Shown here one piece after another: positions 1 to 7,860 of a stretch of 64,000 bases of DNA (the first letter of the stretch is position 1; each line of letters begins with the position of its first letter). The position numbers and the translations under genes were made by a program. The stretch is taken from the NCBI GenBank assembly GCA_965276765.1, contig OZ255627.1, positions 806,001-870,000 of the forward strand, written 5' to 3'. The notes beneath the pieces were generated by a model. The model saw nothing but the letters and a program-made list of their open reading frames with translations, did no database searches and was not told the DNA's origin. The DNA comes from G965276765 sp965276765 (GTDB lineage Bacteria; Actinomycetota; Acidimicrobiia; Acidimicrobiales; Palsa-688).

Positions 1-1
1 C

Positions 2-313
2 CTCTTCGAGCACCCCGCAGTTGCGGACGTGGCGGTCATCGGCGTCCCCCACCGGCTTCTCGGAGAGGAGGTCGCAGCCGTCGTTCGCGTCGAGGACGAC
101 GCGTCGGTCACGACCGACGAGCTGCGTGCCCACGTCGCGGAGCGCCTCGCTGCGTTCAAGGTGCCCACCACGGTCGTTTTGCGCACCGAACCCCTACCCT
201 GCACGGCCACGGGCAAGGTGCTGAAACGTGAGTTGCGCCAGGAGATGGCCGGCCAAGCGGCCGAGCCCCTCGAACGATCCCAGCTCACGCAGACCGATAG
301 GAGCGACCGATGA
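2..313 (+). CDS. Acyl-CoA synthetase (AMP-forming), C-terminal fragment
   Basis: This is the 3' end of a gene that begins outside the window; it is open from base 2. About 103 residues are visible and match the small C-terminal domain of AMP-dependent acyl-CoA synthetases/ligases: the VAVIGVPHRLLGEEVAAVV strand, then the A10 region with PCTATGKVLKREL, whose lysine contacts the adenylate in this family. The role would be activation of a fatty or aromatic acid to its CoA thioester. It overlaps the following enoyl-CoA hydratase gene by ATGA, so it is the first visible gene of a beta-oxidation-type operon. The substrate cannot be told from this fragment. Confidence 0.85.
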   Translation, partial: LFEHPAVADVAVIGVPHRLLGEEVAAVVRVEDDASVTTDELRAHVAERLAAFKVPTTVVLRTEPLPCTATGKVLKRELRQEMAGQAAEPLERSQLTQTDRSDR

Positions 314-1095
314 CGTACGGGAACACGACCTACGGGAGCATCCTCTTCGAGCGGCGAGATGATGTTGCCGTCATCACCTTGAACCGCCCCGACCGCCTGA
401 ACGCGATGACGGGCCCGATGAGCGATGAGCTGACCGACGCGCTCCGACTGGCCGACGCCGAGACGTCGATCGGCGCCGTTGTGGTCACAGGAGCCGGGCG
501 GGCCTTTTGTGCCGGCGCTGACATCAAGGACAGCTTCAAGGCCCAAATGACCGGTGCCTACGAGCTCCCACACTGGCAGGAGTGGGTCGGGGTGGTGCGG
601 GCAACGAAACCGATCGTGGCGGCGGTCAACGGCGTGGCGTACGGGGTCGGCGCCAGCATGATCCTGCCGTTCGATCGCATCGTGGCGGCCAGGAGCGCCC
701 GCTTCAGCATGCGGTTCGTGAAGGTCGGGCTGGTGCCCGAGCTCGGCAGCAGCTACTACCTGCCGCAGCGCGTCGGGTTCGGGGTCGCCTCCGACCTGAT
801 GCTCTCGGGCCGAACCGTGGAGGGAGACGAAGCCCATCGCCTGGGCTTGGTCGACGAGTTGGTCGACGACGACGCCCTCCTGGACGCCGCCATCGGGCGA
901 GCCAGGACGTACGGGGTCAACGCCCCGACCCCACTGCGATGGACCAAGCAGCTATTAACTGAGAACGCCACCGACTCCGACATCGACCGGGTGCAGGCTC
1001 GCGAGCTCGAGCTGCTCCTTCGATGCTTCGAAAGCGACGAGCACAAGGAGGCGGTCGCGGCGTTCTTCGAGAAACGGGAGCCGAAGTTCCGCTGA
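310..1095 (+). CDS. Enoyl-CoA hydratase/isomerase (crotonase) family protein
   Basis: The 261-residue protein has the crotonase fold signatures: VAVITLNRPDRLNAM near residue 20, AFCAGADIKD near 70 (first oxyanion-hole motif), and a second block around VAAVNGVAYGVGASM (residues 100-115) followed by GLVPELGSSYYLP with the conserved acidic position of hydratases. It would hydrate a trans-2-enoyl-CoA or act as an isomerase in acyl-CoA degradation. The start ATG overlaps the stop of the synthetase gene (ATGA), and an acyl-CoA dehydrogenase follows 13 bp downstream, consistent with one operon. Length is normal for the family. Confidence 0.92.
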   Translation: MTYGNTTYGSILFERRDDVAVITLNRPDRLNAMTGPMSDELTDALRLADAETSIGAVVVTGAGRAFCAGADIKDSFKAQMTGAYELPHWQEWVGVVRATKPIVAAVNGVAYGVGASMILPFDRIVAARSARFSMRFVKVGLVPELGSSYYLPQRVGFGVASDLMLSGRTVEGDEAHRLGLVDELVDDDALLDAAIGRARTYGVNAPTPLRWTKQLLTENATDSDIDRVQARELELLLRCFESDEHKEAVAAFFEKREPKFR

Positions 1096-1108
1096 CGGGC
1101 GCGCCGCC

Positions 1109-2281
1109 ATGAACGGAGACGACGCAGCCGACCTCGACGACGAGCAGCTGCTCGCCGACGGTCGCGCCTGGCTCGCCGAGCACGCCCCGGCGTACGTCTC
1201 GGACCGAGTCGAGCTCTCGACGTTCGCCAACACGACCGACGTTGCCCATCGAGAGGCGGTGGAACGCGCCCGCCGCTGGGAACGGCGACGCTGGGAGGCC
1301 GGCTGGGCCGGGCTCAACGTCCCATGCGAGCTCGGCGGCCGGGGTCGCAGCGTTGCGGTTGCGCTCCGTTTCGACGAGCTCGAGCACGAGCACAGGCTCC
1401 CACTTGACGTCTGCCTCGTGGGCCGCGCCATGGTGCTGCCCACGCTGTTGGTGTGGGGAACCGAGCGGCAGCGCAGGCTTCTCGTGCCTCGCCTCCTCAA
1501 TGGCTCCGACATGTGGTGCCAGCTGTTCTCCGAGCCCGACGCCGGGTCCGACCTGGCCGCCGTGACCACCTGGGCCCGCAGAGACGGCGAGGGATGGATC
1601 GTCACCGGCCACAAGATCTGGACTTCATACGGCGCAGAAAGCGACCGCGGCTACCTGCTGGCCAGGACCGGCCCCGACAAGCACACGGGGCTGACGACCT
1701 TCGTCGTCGACATGGCATCGCCAGGTGTGACCGCCACGACCATTCGACAGGCGACGGGCTCACAGACCTTCAGCGAGGTCTTCTTCGACGACGTAAGGCT
1801 CGGCGACGACGCCGTGTTGGGAGAGCCGGGCCGAGGCTGGAAGGTCGTGCACACGACCCTGATGAACGAGCGGTTGGCCCTCAACTCGGCTGCGATCCCA
1901 CTGGACGCTCTCGTTGCCCTCGCCGGACGCCGCGGCGCCCTCGACGATGGCCGGGTGCGCCACGAGCTGGTACGGCTCTACGCCCAAAAACGTGTGGCCG
2001 AGCTGGCGCGCCAGGAGCTCGTGACCGCAGTCGAGCAGGATCGCGAGCCGGGTTCGGAGGGGTCCTTGGCCAAGATCATCGTCGCTCGAGCCACCCACGA
2101 GTCCGGCCGTCTGGCGGCGCGCCTCCAGGGCCCCGACGCCCTGGCCGACGACGAGTGGTCCCGTGTCACCATGGGAGCCTTCGGCTTGTCCACCGGCGGC
2201 GGTACCGAGGAGGTCCTGAAGACCATGCTGGGCGAACGGGTACTCGACCTGCCCCGCGAGCCCCGCCCGTCCCGCTACTGA
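1109..2281 (+). CDS. Acyl-CoA dehydrogenase family protein
   Basis: The 390-residue flavoprotein shows the acyl-CoA dehydrogenase middle-domain motif QLFSEPDAGSDLA (about residues 135-147), then GWIVTGHKIWTSYG, and a C-terminal helical domain ending in TMGAFGLSTGGGTEEVLKTMLGERVL. It would introduce the alpha-beta double bond into an acyl-CoA with FAD and pass electrons to ETF. It is the last gene of the operon with the synthetase and hydratase and runs convergently into the urate hydroxylase gene 15 bp away. The precise acyl chain is not predictable. Confidence 0.92.
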   Translation: MNGDDAADLDDEQLLADGRAWLAEHAPAYVSDRVELSTFANTTDVAHREAVERARRWERRRWEAGWAGLNVPCELGGRGRSVAVALRFDELEHEHRLPLDVCLVGRAMVLPTLLVWGTERQRRLLVPRLLNGSDMWCQLFSEPDAGSDLAAVTTWARRDGEGWIVTGHKIWTSYGAESDRGYLLARTGPDKHTGLTTFVVDMASPGVTATTIRQATGSQTFSEVFFDDVRLGDDAVLGEPGRGWKVVHTTLMNERLALNSAAIPLDALVALAGRRGALDDGRVRHELVRLYAQKRVAELARQELVTAVEQDREPGSEGSLAKIIVARATHESGRLAARLQGPDALADDEWSRVTMGAFGLSTGGGTEEVLKTMLGERVLDLPREPRPSRY

Positions 2282-2296
2282 GCGGAAGGGCAGGAC

Positions 2297-3520
2297 CTAC
2301 CGGCACGGTCCGGTCTCGACCGACTGGGCCAGCCCGTCGATGATGCCGTCTGGGCCGTCGTGCTCGAGCGATCGGTACCACGCCGCCGTGGCCTCCGGAT
2401 CGACGCCGTGGGTCGTGTCGGCGCGCCGCCGAGCCCGGCGAACGAGCTCGGCCGTGTGCCCGATCCGCTCCTCCTGGTATCTGGCCAGGGCGTCGTCGAC
2501 CGAGCGGCCGGTAGCCGTCAGGTGGTGGGTGAGCACCCATGCGTCCTCGAGCGCCTGACAGCCACCCTGTCCGAGATCGGGGGCGAGGGTGTGGGCGGCG
2601 TCGCCGAGAAGCGCGACGCGCCCGCGGCTCCACGTGGACGGAGGGGTGAGGTCGTGGATCGGGATGCAGGTCGTCGCCGCCGGGTCGATTCGCTCGATCA
2701 GACGCCGAACCGCCGGCGCCCAACCGTCAAACGCTGCCGCCAGAGCGGCTTGAGGCACCGGCAGGGCGCCGACCGCTTCGAGCCCCATAGGCACGTCGAA
2801 GAACCAGTAGCAACGCCCGCCGCCCACCGGCATGACCGAGGCGCGCTGCCCGTCACCGACCCATGTCAACCACGTGCCGATGGGGGCGATGTCGGCCGCT
2901 TCGGCCACGAGGCCGTTCCAGTTGACATAGCCGACGTAGCGCCGGTCCACGGAATGGCCCACCACGAAGGTGCGCAGAGCCGAATGTGTCCCGTCGGCGG
3001 CGACGACCAGGTCGGCGTCGATGCTGCCGGCGCTCGTCTCGAGCACGACGGGCGCAGGGGATCGGCCGGGATCGGGTGACTCGACGACGCCCGTGGCCCG
3101 CACCCCGAGGCGCACCGCTTCGGCGCCGATGCGCGAGCGCACCGAGGCGAGCAGCAGCTCCTGCAGCTCGGCGCGCACGATCGGCCTGGCCCTCTCACCG
3201 ACGCGCTCGTAGAGCCGGGAGAGGGGGAAATCGATCAGCGTGCGGCCGCCGCGGTCGGCGTAGGCCATGCGCTGCATCGACCCGCCGAGCGACGCCACCT
3301 CCGGGCCGAGCCCGAGCAGATTGAGGACCTTGATTCCGTTGGGCCACAATGAGATCCCGGCGCCGATGGCGCGCAGCGTCTGGGTCTGCTCGACCACGAC
3401 GGGGTGGTGGCCGAAGCGGTGGAGGCAGAGGGCCGCGCTCAACCCCCCGATGCCCCCGCCGACGATCGCTACCCGAAGCCCGTGCACCGTGGAAGGATGG
3501 TCGATCGGAGCCGCCGGCAT
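2297..3520 (-). CDS. hpxO: FAD-dependent urate hydroxylase, HpxO type
   Basis: The 407-residue protein is a class A flavin monooxygenase: GGGIGGLSAALCL (Rossmann GxGxxG) near residue 20, the ADGTHSALR region near 165, and the second FAD motif RVALLGDAAHTLAPDLGQGG near 310. Blocks such as YVGYVNWNGL and RYYGSLEH-like TAAWYRSLEHDGPDGII strongly recall Klebsiella HpxO, which converts urate to 5-hydroxyisourate with NADH and O2. The open frame runs upstream to 4114, but the ATG at 3520 gives the length and N-terminus of the family. It lies beside allantoinase, allantoate amidohydrolase, OHCU decarboxylase and HIU hydrolase, which supports urate as substrate. No cofactor-free uricase is present. 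Confidence 0.88.
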   Translation of the reverse strand: MPAAPIDHPSTVHGLRVAIVGGGIGGLSAALCLHRFGHHPVVVEQTQTLRAIGAGISLWPNGIKVLNLLGLGPEVASLGGSMQRMAYADRGGRTLIDFPLSRLYERVGERARPIVRAELQELLLASVRSRIGAEAVRLGVRATGVVESPDPGRSPAPVVLETSAGSIDADLVVAADGTHSALRTFVVGHSVDRRYVGYVNWNGLVAEAADIAPIGTWLTWVGDGQRASVMPVGGGRCYWFFDVPMGLEAVGALPVPQAALAAAFDGWAPAVRRLIERIDPAATTCIPIHDLTPPSTWSRGRVALLGDAAHTLAPDLGQGGCQALEDAWVLTHHLTATGRSVDDALARYQEERIGHTAELVRRARRRADTTHGVDPEATAAWYRSLEHDGPDGIIDGLAQSVETGPCR

Positions 3521-3574
3521 GTTGCGCGTAGGTGAATACCCGCTCTGAAGCCTGGCGGGGCCTGCCGCCGAAAT

Positions 3575-3580
3575 TATCCT
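3575..3580 (+). promoter_or_regulatory. -10 box TATCCT of leaderless PhyH-like gene
   Basis: TATCCT ends 6 nt before the ATG at 3587, so transcription would start at or next to the start codon. No Shine-Dalgarno sequence is seen. The same spacing recurs at many genes in the window. Confidence 0.5.
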
Positions 3581-3586
3581 GGTGCG

Positions 3587-4425
3587 ATGACCCCCACCTT
3601 CGGGCTCGACGACCTGGACGGTCTCGAGGCGTGCTACCGCGACAACGGGTTCGCCGTGCTCGCCGGAGCCATCGCCACCGACGTCGTGGCCCAGCTGACC
3701 GCGGAGTGCGTCGACGCCCAGGAGCGGCTGATTGCCAAGGAGCTGGGCGAGCGGCACGGCACGACCGTGCTCATCGAAGGCGATGCCGGCGCCAAGGCCA
3801 CGCGCTTCGCCAACTACGTCATCAACATCACCGAGCTGTCGCCTACGGTGGGCCGGATCGTCCACGACAAAGCCGTCGTGTCGCTCATGAAGCGGTGGCT
3901 TGGCGACAACTGCTGGTCGGCCGAAGCCGAACGCTTCGGCTTCGTCTATCAGGACGCCCGCCCCAGCCAGGAGAGCAGCTATACGAGGATCGGGTGGCAC
4001 AGCGACTGGCAGTCGAGCCCGCACCTCCCCATGTGGCCGGCGACGGCGATGACGATCCACATCGACGAGACCAGCCCCGCCAACGGTTTTCTCCGGGTGG
4101 TGCCGGGAAGCCATCGATGGGCGACGCCGCCGCCTACGACAACGTCAACGGCGCGGTCGTGCCCGATGGCTCGGCGCCGTGGGGCGGTTACACCGATACG
4201 CCGCCGCCAGTGCCGATGCCGCTGGGCTTCGAGAAGGTTCCGGGAGAGATCGCGCTCTATGCCGACAGGGGCGACATCTTGTTCCACGACTGCTACCTGT
4301 GGCACTCGGCCGCCGTCGCCACCGATATCGGTGCCAGGCGCCGCCACGTGAGGGGCAGCTGGTACGCCGGCACGGCGCCGGCCCGGTTCGAACCGGAGGA
4401 CTTCGTCAAGAACGCCGCCCGCTGA
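3587..4425 (+). pseudogene. Phytanoyl-CoA dioxygenase (PhyH)-family Fe/2OG oxygenase, frameshifted
   Basis: The first reading frame (from 3587) carries IGWHSDWQSSPHL, with the HxD iron ligands, then FLRVVPGSHRW. The frame then has to change at about 4113-4116, and the next frame continues GDAAAYDNVNGAVVPDG and ILFHDCYLWHSAAVATD, with the third histidine ligand, to a TGA at 4425. The break is at TGGGCGAC; one more G restores a continuous ~280-residue protein, so this is either a one-base lesion or a sequencing error. PhyH-family enzymes are Fe(II)/2-oxoglutarate dioxygenases. The gene is divergent from hpxO (66 bp) and convergent with puuE (3 bp), so a purine-related substrate is possible but unproven. 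Confidence 0.72.
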
Positions 4426-4428
4426 CGT

Positions 4429-5334
4429 TCACCCCGGCGGGTGCCGGTCGATCCAGTGCCTGGCGACGTCGATACGCCGGGTGATCCACACCCTGTCGCA
4501 GCCGAGCATGTGGTCGAGTAGGCGCTCGAGCGCTGCGGTTCGCCCGGGCCGCCCGATGAGCCGTCCGTGCAGGCCGATCGAGAGCATCTTGGGGCTGCCC
4601 CCCTCGCCCTCGCGCCACAGCAGGTCGAAAGCGTCGCGACAGTGCTCCTCCCACTGCCGGCCCGTCGAGAAGCCGCCGGGCGTGGCCATGCGCATGTCGT
4701 TGGTGTCCATGGTGTAGGGCACGACCAGGTGGTCGGTGCCGGCCACCGACGTCCAGTAGGGCAGGTCGTCGGCGTAGGAGTCGGCGTCGTAGACGAAGCC
4801 GCCGTGCTCGACGACGAGGCGGCGGGTGTTGGGAGAGTCGCGGCCCGTGTACCACCCGAGCGGCGCCGTGCCGGTCGTCGAGGTGATGATGCGAACCGCC
4901 TCGGCCAGGTCGGCCCGTTCGGTCGCCTCGTCGACGGACTGGTAGCTGAGCCAGCGGAGACCGTGGCCGGCGACCTCGTGGCCGGCGGTGACGATGGCGG
5001 CCACCGCGGCCGGGTTTCGGGCCAGGGCGACGGCGACAGCGAAGACGGTGATCGGTAGACCGCGCCGCTCGAACGTTTGCATGATCCGCCAGAACCCGGC
5101 CCTGCTGCCGTACTCGTAGAGCGATTCCATGCTCATGTGGCGCGCCGCGAAGGCCTCGGCCCCGATCATCTCGGACAGGAACGTCTCCGACGTGGCGTCG
5201 CCATTGACCACGCTGCGCTCGGCGCCCTCCTCGTAGTTGAGGACGAACTGCACGGCGATCGAGGCGCCGCCGGGCCAGTCGGCGAAGGGGGGATGGCCGC
5301 CGTAGCCGACGAGGTCGCGGGGCGGGTCGTTCAC
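4429..5334 (-). CDS. puuE: PuuE-type allantoinase (polysaccharide deacetylase fold)
   Basis: The 301-residue protein begins RDLVGYGGHPPFADWPGGA and continues FVLNYEEGAERS, both hallmarks of the PuuE subgroup of NodB-like hydrolases, which open the allantoin ring to allantoate without a metal. Further family blocks are GHEVAGHGLRW (about residue 118) and GWYTGRDSPNTRRLVVEHGG. Its ATG overlaps the stop of the allantoate amidohydrolase gene, placing it last in a five-gene minus-strand operon. Length is typical. Confidence 0.88.
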   Translation of the reverse strand: MNDPPRDLVGYGGHPPFADWPGGASIAVQFVLNYEEGAERSVVNGDATSETFLSEMIGAEAFAARHMSMESLYEYGSRAGFWRIMQTFERRGLPITVFAVAVALARNPAAVAAIVTAGHEVAGHGLRWLSYQSVDEATERADLAEAVRIITSTTGTAPLGWYTGRDSPNTRRLVVEHGGFVYDADSYADDLPYWTSVAGTDHLVVPYTMDTNDMRMATPGGFSTGRQWEEHCRDAFDLLWREGEGGSPKMLSIGLHGRLIGRPGRTAALERLLDHMLGCDRVWITRRIDVARHWIDRHPPG

Positions 5335-6563
5335 CGCTCGAGCCTCGTGTCGGCGATGAGGATGGCAGTGAGGAGGGTTTCGGCGCCGGCGACCAGGTGC
5401 TCGGATGCGGTGGCCTCCGCCGGGTTGTGGGAGACGCCGCCGATGCTCGGCACGAAGATCATGCCCATCGGCCCGAGGGCGGCAACGTGTTGGGCGTCGT
5501 GGCCGGCGCCGCTCGCCAGCTCGGCGGTGGTGAGCTCGTGGACGGCGGCCGCCTCGTGGATCACGCTGCGAAGGACGGGGTCGGTCAGGACGGCGCGGCT
5601 CGATGACGTTGGGGAAAGTGCGATCTCTGTGCCGGTCTCTTCGGCGATGCCCTTGACCTTCGTCGTGAGCAGGGCGAGAGCGTCCGCGCTGCGGGCGTCG
5701 TCAATGCTGCGGATGTCATAGGTGAGCACCACCTGGCCGGGCACGACGTTGGCGTTGCCGGGGCGGACGACGAGGGAGCCGACGGTGGCGGCATCGGCCG
5801 GGCCTGTGGTGGCCAGGTCGGCGACGGCGGTGACGAAGGGAACGGCGGCGATGAGAGCATCGTGGCGCAGGTGCATCGGGGTCGTGCCGGCATGGTTGGC
5901 CCGCCCGGTGACGGTGATCGTGCCCCGGAGAAGTCCGGTGATACCGGTGACTACTCCGACGGTGCCGCCGGCCGCGTCGAGGATGGGCCCCTGCTCGATG
6001 TGCAGCTCGATGTATGCCGCGATCGGGTCCCAGGTCGCGCCGGCGATGCGATCGGGGTCGCCCCCTCCGGCCCTCATCCGATCGCCGAGGGTGGCGCCGT
6101 CGGGACCGATCGCCCTCACATCGATCGGGGCGCCGGCGGCGGCCAGGCTGCCGGTGAAGGGCGGTGCTACCACCCCTTCCTCGTTGGCCCAGGCGACGGC
6201 CTTGACCGGGTGGCGCAGGTGAACCCCGGCGCCGGCGAGGGCGGTGACGACTTCGAAGCCAGCCAGCGTGCCGTAGGCGCCGTCGAGGGCTCCGCCCTCC
6301 ACGACGGTGTCGAGATGGCTGCCGGTGACGATCGGAGCCAGGCCGGGCTCGGTGCCGTCCCATGTGGCGACGAGGTTGCCGGCGGCGTCGGTTTCGGTGG
6401 CCACGCCGGCATCGGCCAGCCACCCGGTGGCCAGGTCCCGGCCGGCCCGCTCGACCGGCGTCCAGGCCAGGCGGGTCACGCCGGTGCTCCCTTCGGCCGG
6501 CGCCGATGCGGCCATGGCGTCGATGCGGGCGAGGAGCCGGCGCCCGTCGATCCTCGCCTTCAT
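5331..6563 (-). CDS. allC: Allantoate amidohydrolase / M20 hydantoinase-carbamoylase family
   Basis: The 410-residue protein has the binuclear metal-site motifs of the AllC/HyuC branch of peptidase family M20: GSHLDTVVEGGALDGAYG (about residues 80-97), WANEEG near 127, and ELHIEQGPILD near 190. The dimerisation segment contains GRANHAGTTPM, and SGAGHDAQ precedes the last metal ligand. In this context it would remove ammonia and CO2 from allantoate. It overlaps both its neighbours (ATGA at each end), so translation of the operon is coupled. An N-carbamoyl-amino-acid hydrolase role cannot be excluded by sequence alone. Confidence 0.87.
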   Translation of the reverse strand: MKARIDGRRLLARIDAMAASAPAEGSTGVTRLAWTPVERAGRDLATGWLADAGVATETDAAGNLVATWDGTEPGLAPIVTGSHLDTVVEGGALDGAYGTLAGFEVVTALAGAGVHLRHPVKAVAWANEEGVVAPPFTGSLAAAGAPIDVRAIGPDGATLGDRMRAGGGDPDRIAGATWDPIAAYIELHIEQGPILDAAGGTVGVVTGITGLLRGTITVTGRANHAGTTPMHLRHDALIAAVPFVTAVADLATTGPADAATVGSLVVRPGNANVVPGQVVLTYDIRSIDDARSADALALLTTKVKGIAEETGTEIALSPTSSSRAVLTDPVLRSVIHEAAAVHELTTAELASGAGHDAQHVAALGPMGMIFVPSIGGVSHNPAEATASEHLVAGAETLLTAILIADTRLER

Positions 6564-6976
6564 CCCCAGAGGGTTGCGCCCAGGCCGGCGTTGGCGGCGA
6601 GGAATCGCTGGTAGGCCCTGAACCCGCCGAGCTCGGCGATGTCGACCACCTTGTCGCCGGGCTGCAACCGCGACAGCACGAGGATCATGGCGTTGACGGT
6701 TTCGCCGTCGATCAGCTCGATCTCCCCCAGCTCGAGCTCGGCCGGCTCGGAGGGCAGGAGCGTGCCGCGGAGGATCTCGTCGGGGATGTCATAGAGCTCC
6801 CCTTCGATGCACCGGCCTCCCGACACGACGGGATACAGGCCGGGGAACTCGTCGCGGACGGCGAAGAACCGATAGCGAGCCGTGGTCGTCGCCGGCCCGA
6901 GAAACGTTGAGCCGGCGTGGGCGCCATGGTCCTTCTGCCCCGACATGGCCGTGCCGTTCAAGAACATGACAGTCAT
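6560..6976 (-). CDS. Allophanate hydrolase C-terminal-domain-like protein (gamma-glutamylcyclotransferase fold)
   Basis: This is a 138-residue stand-alone protein. It opens MFLNGTAMSGQKDHGAH and continues RYRFFAVRDEFPGLYPV, GELYDIPDEIL and LELGEIELIDGETVNAM. I recognise these as the small domain found after the amidase in allophanate hydrolases (AtzF/DUR1 type). There is no amidase domain here or nearby. The ATG at 6976 is chosen because it precedes the conserved MFLNG block; the ATG at 6967 is an alternative. It sits between the OHCU decarboxylase and allantoate amidohydrolase genes. A role in handling ureidoglycolate, ureidoglycine or a carboxylated urea is an inference from position only. 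Confidence 0.75.
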   Translation of the reverse strand: MTVMFLNGTAMSGQKDHGAHAGSTFLGPATTTARYRFFAVRDEFPGLYPVVSGGRCIEGELYDIPDEILRGTLLPSEPAELELGEIELIDGETVNAMILVLSRLQPGDKVVDIAELGGFRAYQRFLAANAGLGATLWG

Positions 6977-6992
6977 CGCGAGGAGATCGTAG

Positions 6993-7523
6993 CTATCGGG
7001 CCGGCGCCGAGAGACGGGACAGACGATCTCTGGCGATGGCAACGAGGGCGGCACAACCGGCGTCGAGCTCCGTGCGGCGGTCACGCTCGATGCGCCGGTC
7101 GATGACGGCGACGATGGCATCTTTGGGCCGTCCCGCGACCCACTCCACAAATGGGAACCCAAAGCGCGCCTCGTACTCGTCGTTGCGGGCGTCGAGGACG
7201 GCCGCTGTCCCCGACGCTGCGGCCGTCGCGCCGCTCTGTTCTCGATAGGAGAGCACGCTCCGCCTCGCCAGCTCGGCCGGCGGCGCCCCGATCCGCGGGT
7301 GGGCCTGCAACAGCACAGCGCGACTGGCATCGTCCATGGTGGCGATGGCGGCCTCGGCCCTGTCCAGGTGCTCGCCCCAGCTGCTCACCGGGCGACCAAC
7401 GAGGTGCTCGACCAGCGGGCTGGCGTCCTCCCAGAGGGGACGGATGGCAGCCGCCAACGCCTCCGAGTCGAGCGATCCGAGGGTCGAAGCGGCGACGAGC
7501 GTCGGGAGGTCGGCGTCGGTCAC
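6993..7523 (-). CDS. 2-oxo-4-hydroxy-4-carboxy-5-ureidoimidazoline (OHCU) decarboxylase
   Basis: The 176-residue protein matches the UraD/OHCU decarboxylase family: the LLQAHPRIGAPP motif with the catalytic histidine (about residue 80), then RSVLSYREQSGA, YEARFGFPFVEWVAGRP and a terminal RIERDRRTELDAG helix. It catalyses the stereospecific decarboxylation of OHCU to (S)-allantoin. I use the GTG at 7523 as the start; it lies 5 nt after the stop of the HIU hydrolase gene and gives the usual family length. Upstream open frame beyond it belongs to the neighbouring remnant. Confidence 0.88.
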   Translation of the reverse strand: MTDADLPTLVAASTLGSLDSEALAAAIRPLWEDASPLVEHLVGRPVSSWGEHLDRAEAAIATMDDASRAVLLQAHPRIGAPPAELARRSVLSYREQSGATAAASGTAAVLDARNDEYEARFGFPFVEWVAGRPKDAIVAVIDRRIERDRRTELDAGCAALVAIARDRLSRLSAPAR

Positions 7524-7528
7524 GGCAG

Positions 7529-7825
7529 TCAGACCCCGAGATAGGTAGTGGCGGACACCGGCGAGACGAGAAGCGGGACGTGGTAGTGCCGGTCCTCGGC
7601 CAGGTCGACGGTCACGGCCACCTCGCGCACGAACGATCCGCCCGTCGCCCACGTGATCAGATAGGGACCGGCGCGGAGGCCGGTGGCGAGCGAGCCGATC
7701 CTGCCGTCCGTGTCGGTGATGCCGGAGGCCACCACCGTGCCTCCGGCGTCCGAGACGCTCACCTCGACGTCCGGGCGGGCACCTCCCCCGGCGGAGTCGA
7801 TCACATGGGTCGAAAGGCTCGGCAT
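7529..7825 (-). CDS. 5-hydroxyisourate hydrolase (transthyretin-like)
   Basis: The 98-residue protein starts MPSLSTHVIDSAGGGARP, the LSTHVLD-type motif of HIU hydrolases with the first catalytic histidine. It has GRIGSL with the arginine, and ends DRHYHVPLLVSPVSATTYLGV, which holds the HYH motif. The C-terminal tetrapeptide, normally YRGS, is YLGV here: the tyrosine is kept but the arginine and serine are not. It would hydrolyse 5-HIU to OHCU directly after the urate hydroxylase step. It is the first gene of the minus-strand operon. Confidence 0.86.
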   Translation of the reverse strand: MPSLSTHVIDSAGGGARPDVEVSVSDAGGTVVASGITDTDGRIGSLATGLRAGPYLITWATGGSFVREVAVTVDLAEDRHYHVPLLVSPVSATTYLGV

Positions 7826-7860
7826 GAGCCGGGAGGATACGACCGACGGTCGCCCGGTTG

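Noticed and set aside
2297..4114. A 605-codon open frame on the minus strand including the urate hydroxylase
   Set aside because: Only the part from ATG 3520 has family similarity and the correct length. The upstream 198 codons are antisense to the PhyH gene and biased in composition.
4375..4395. GGTTCGAACC resembling a tRNA T-loop
   Set aside because: It lies inside the conserved 3' coding part of the PhyH gene, and no cloverleaf can be formed around it.
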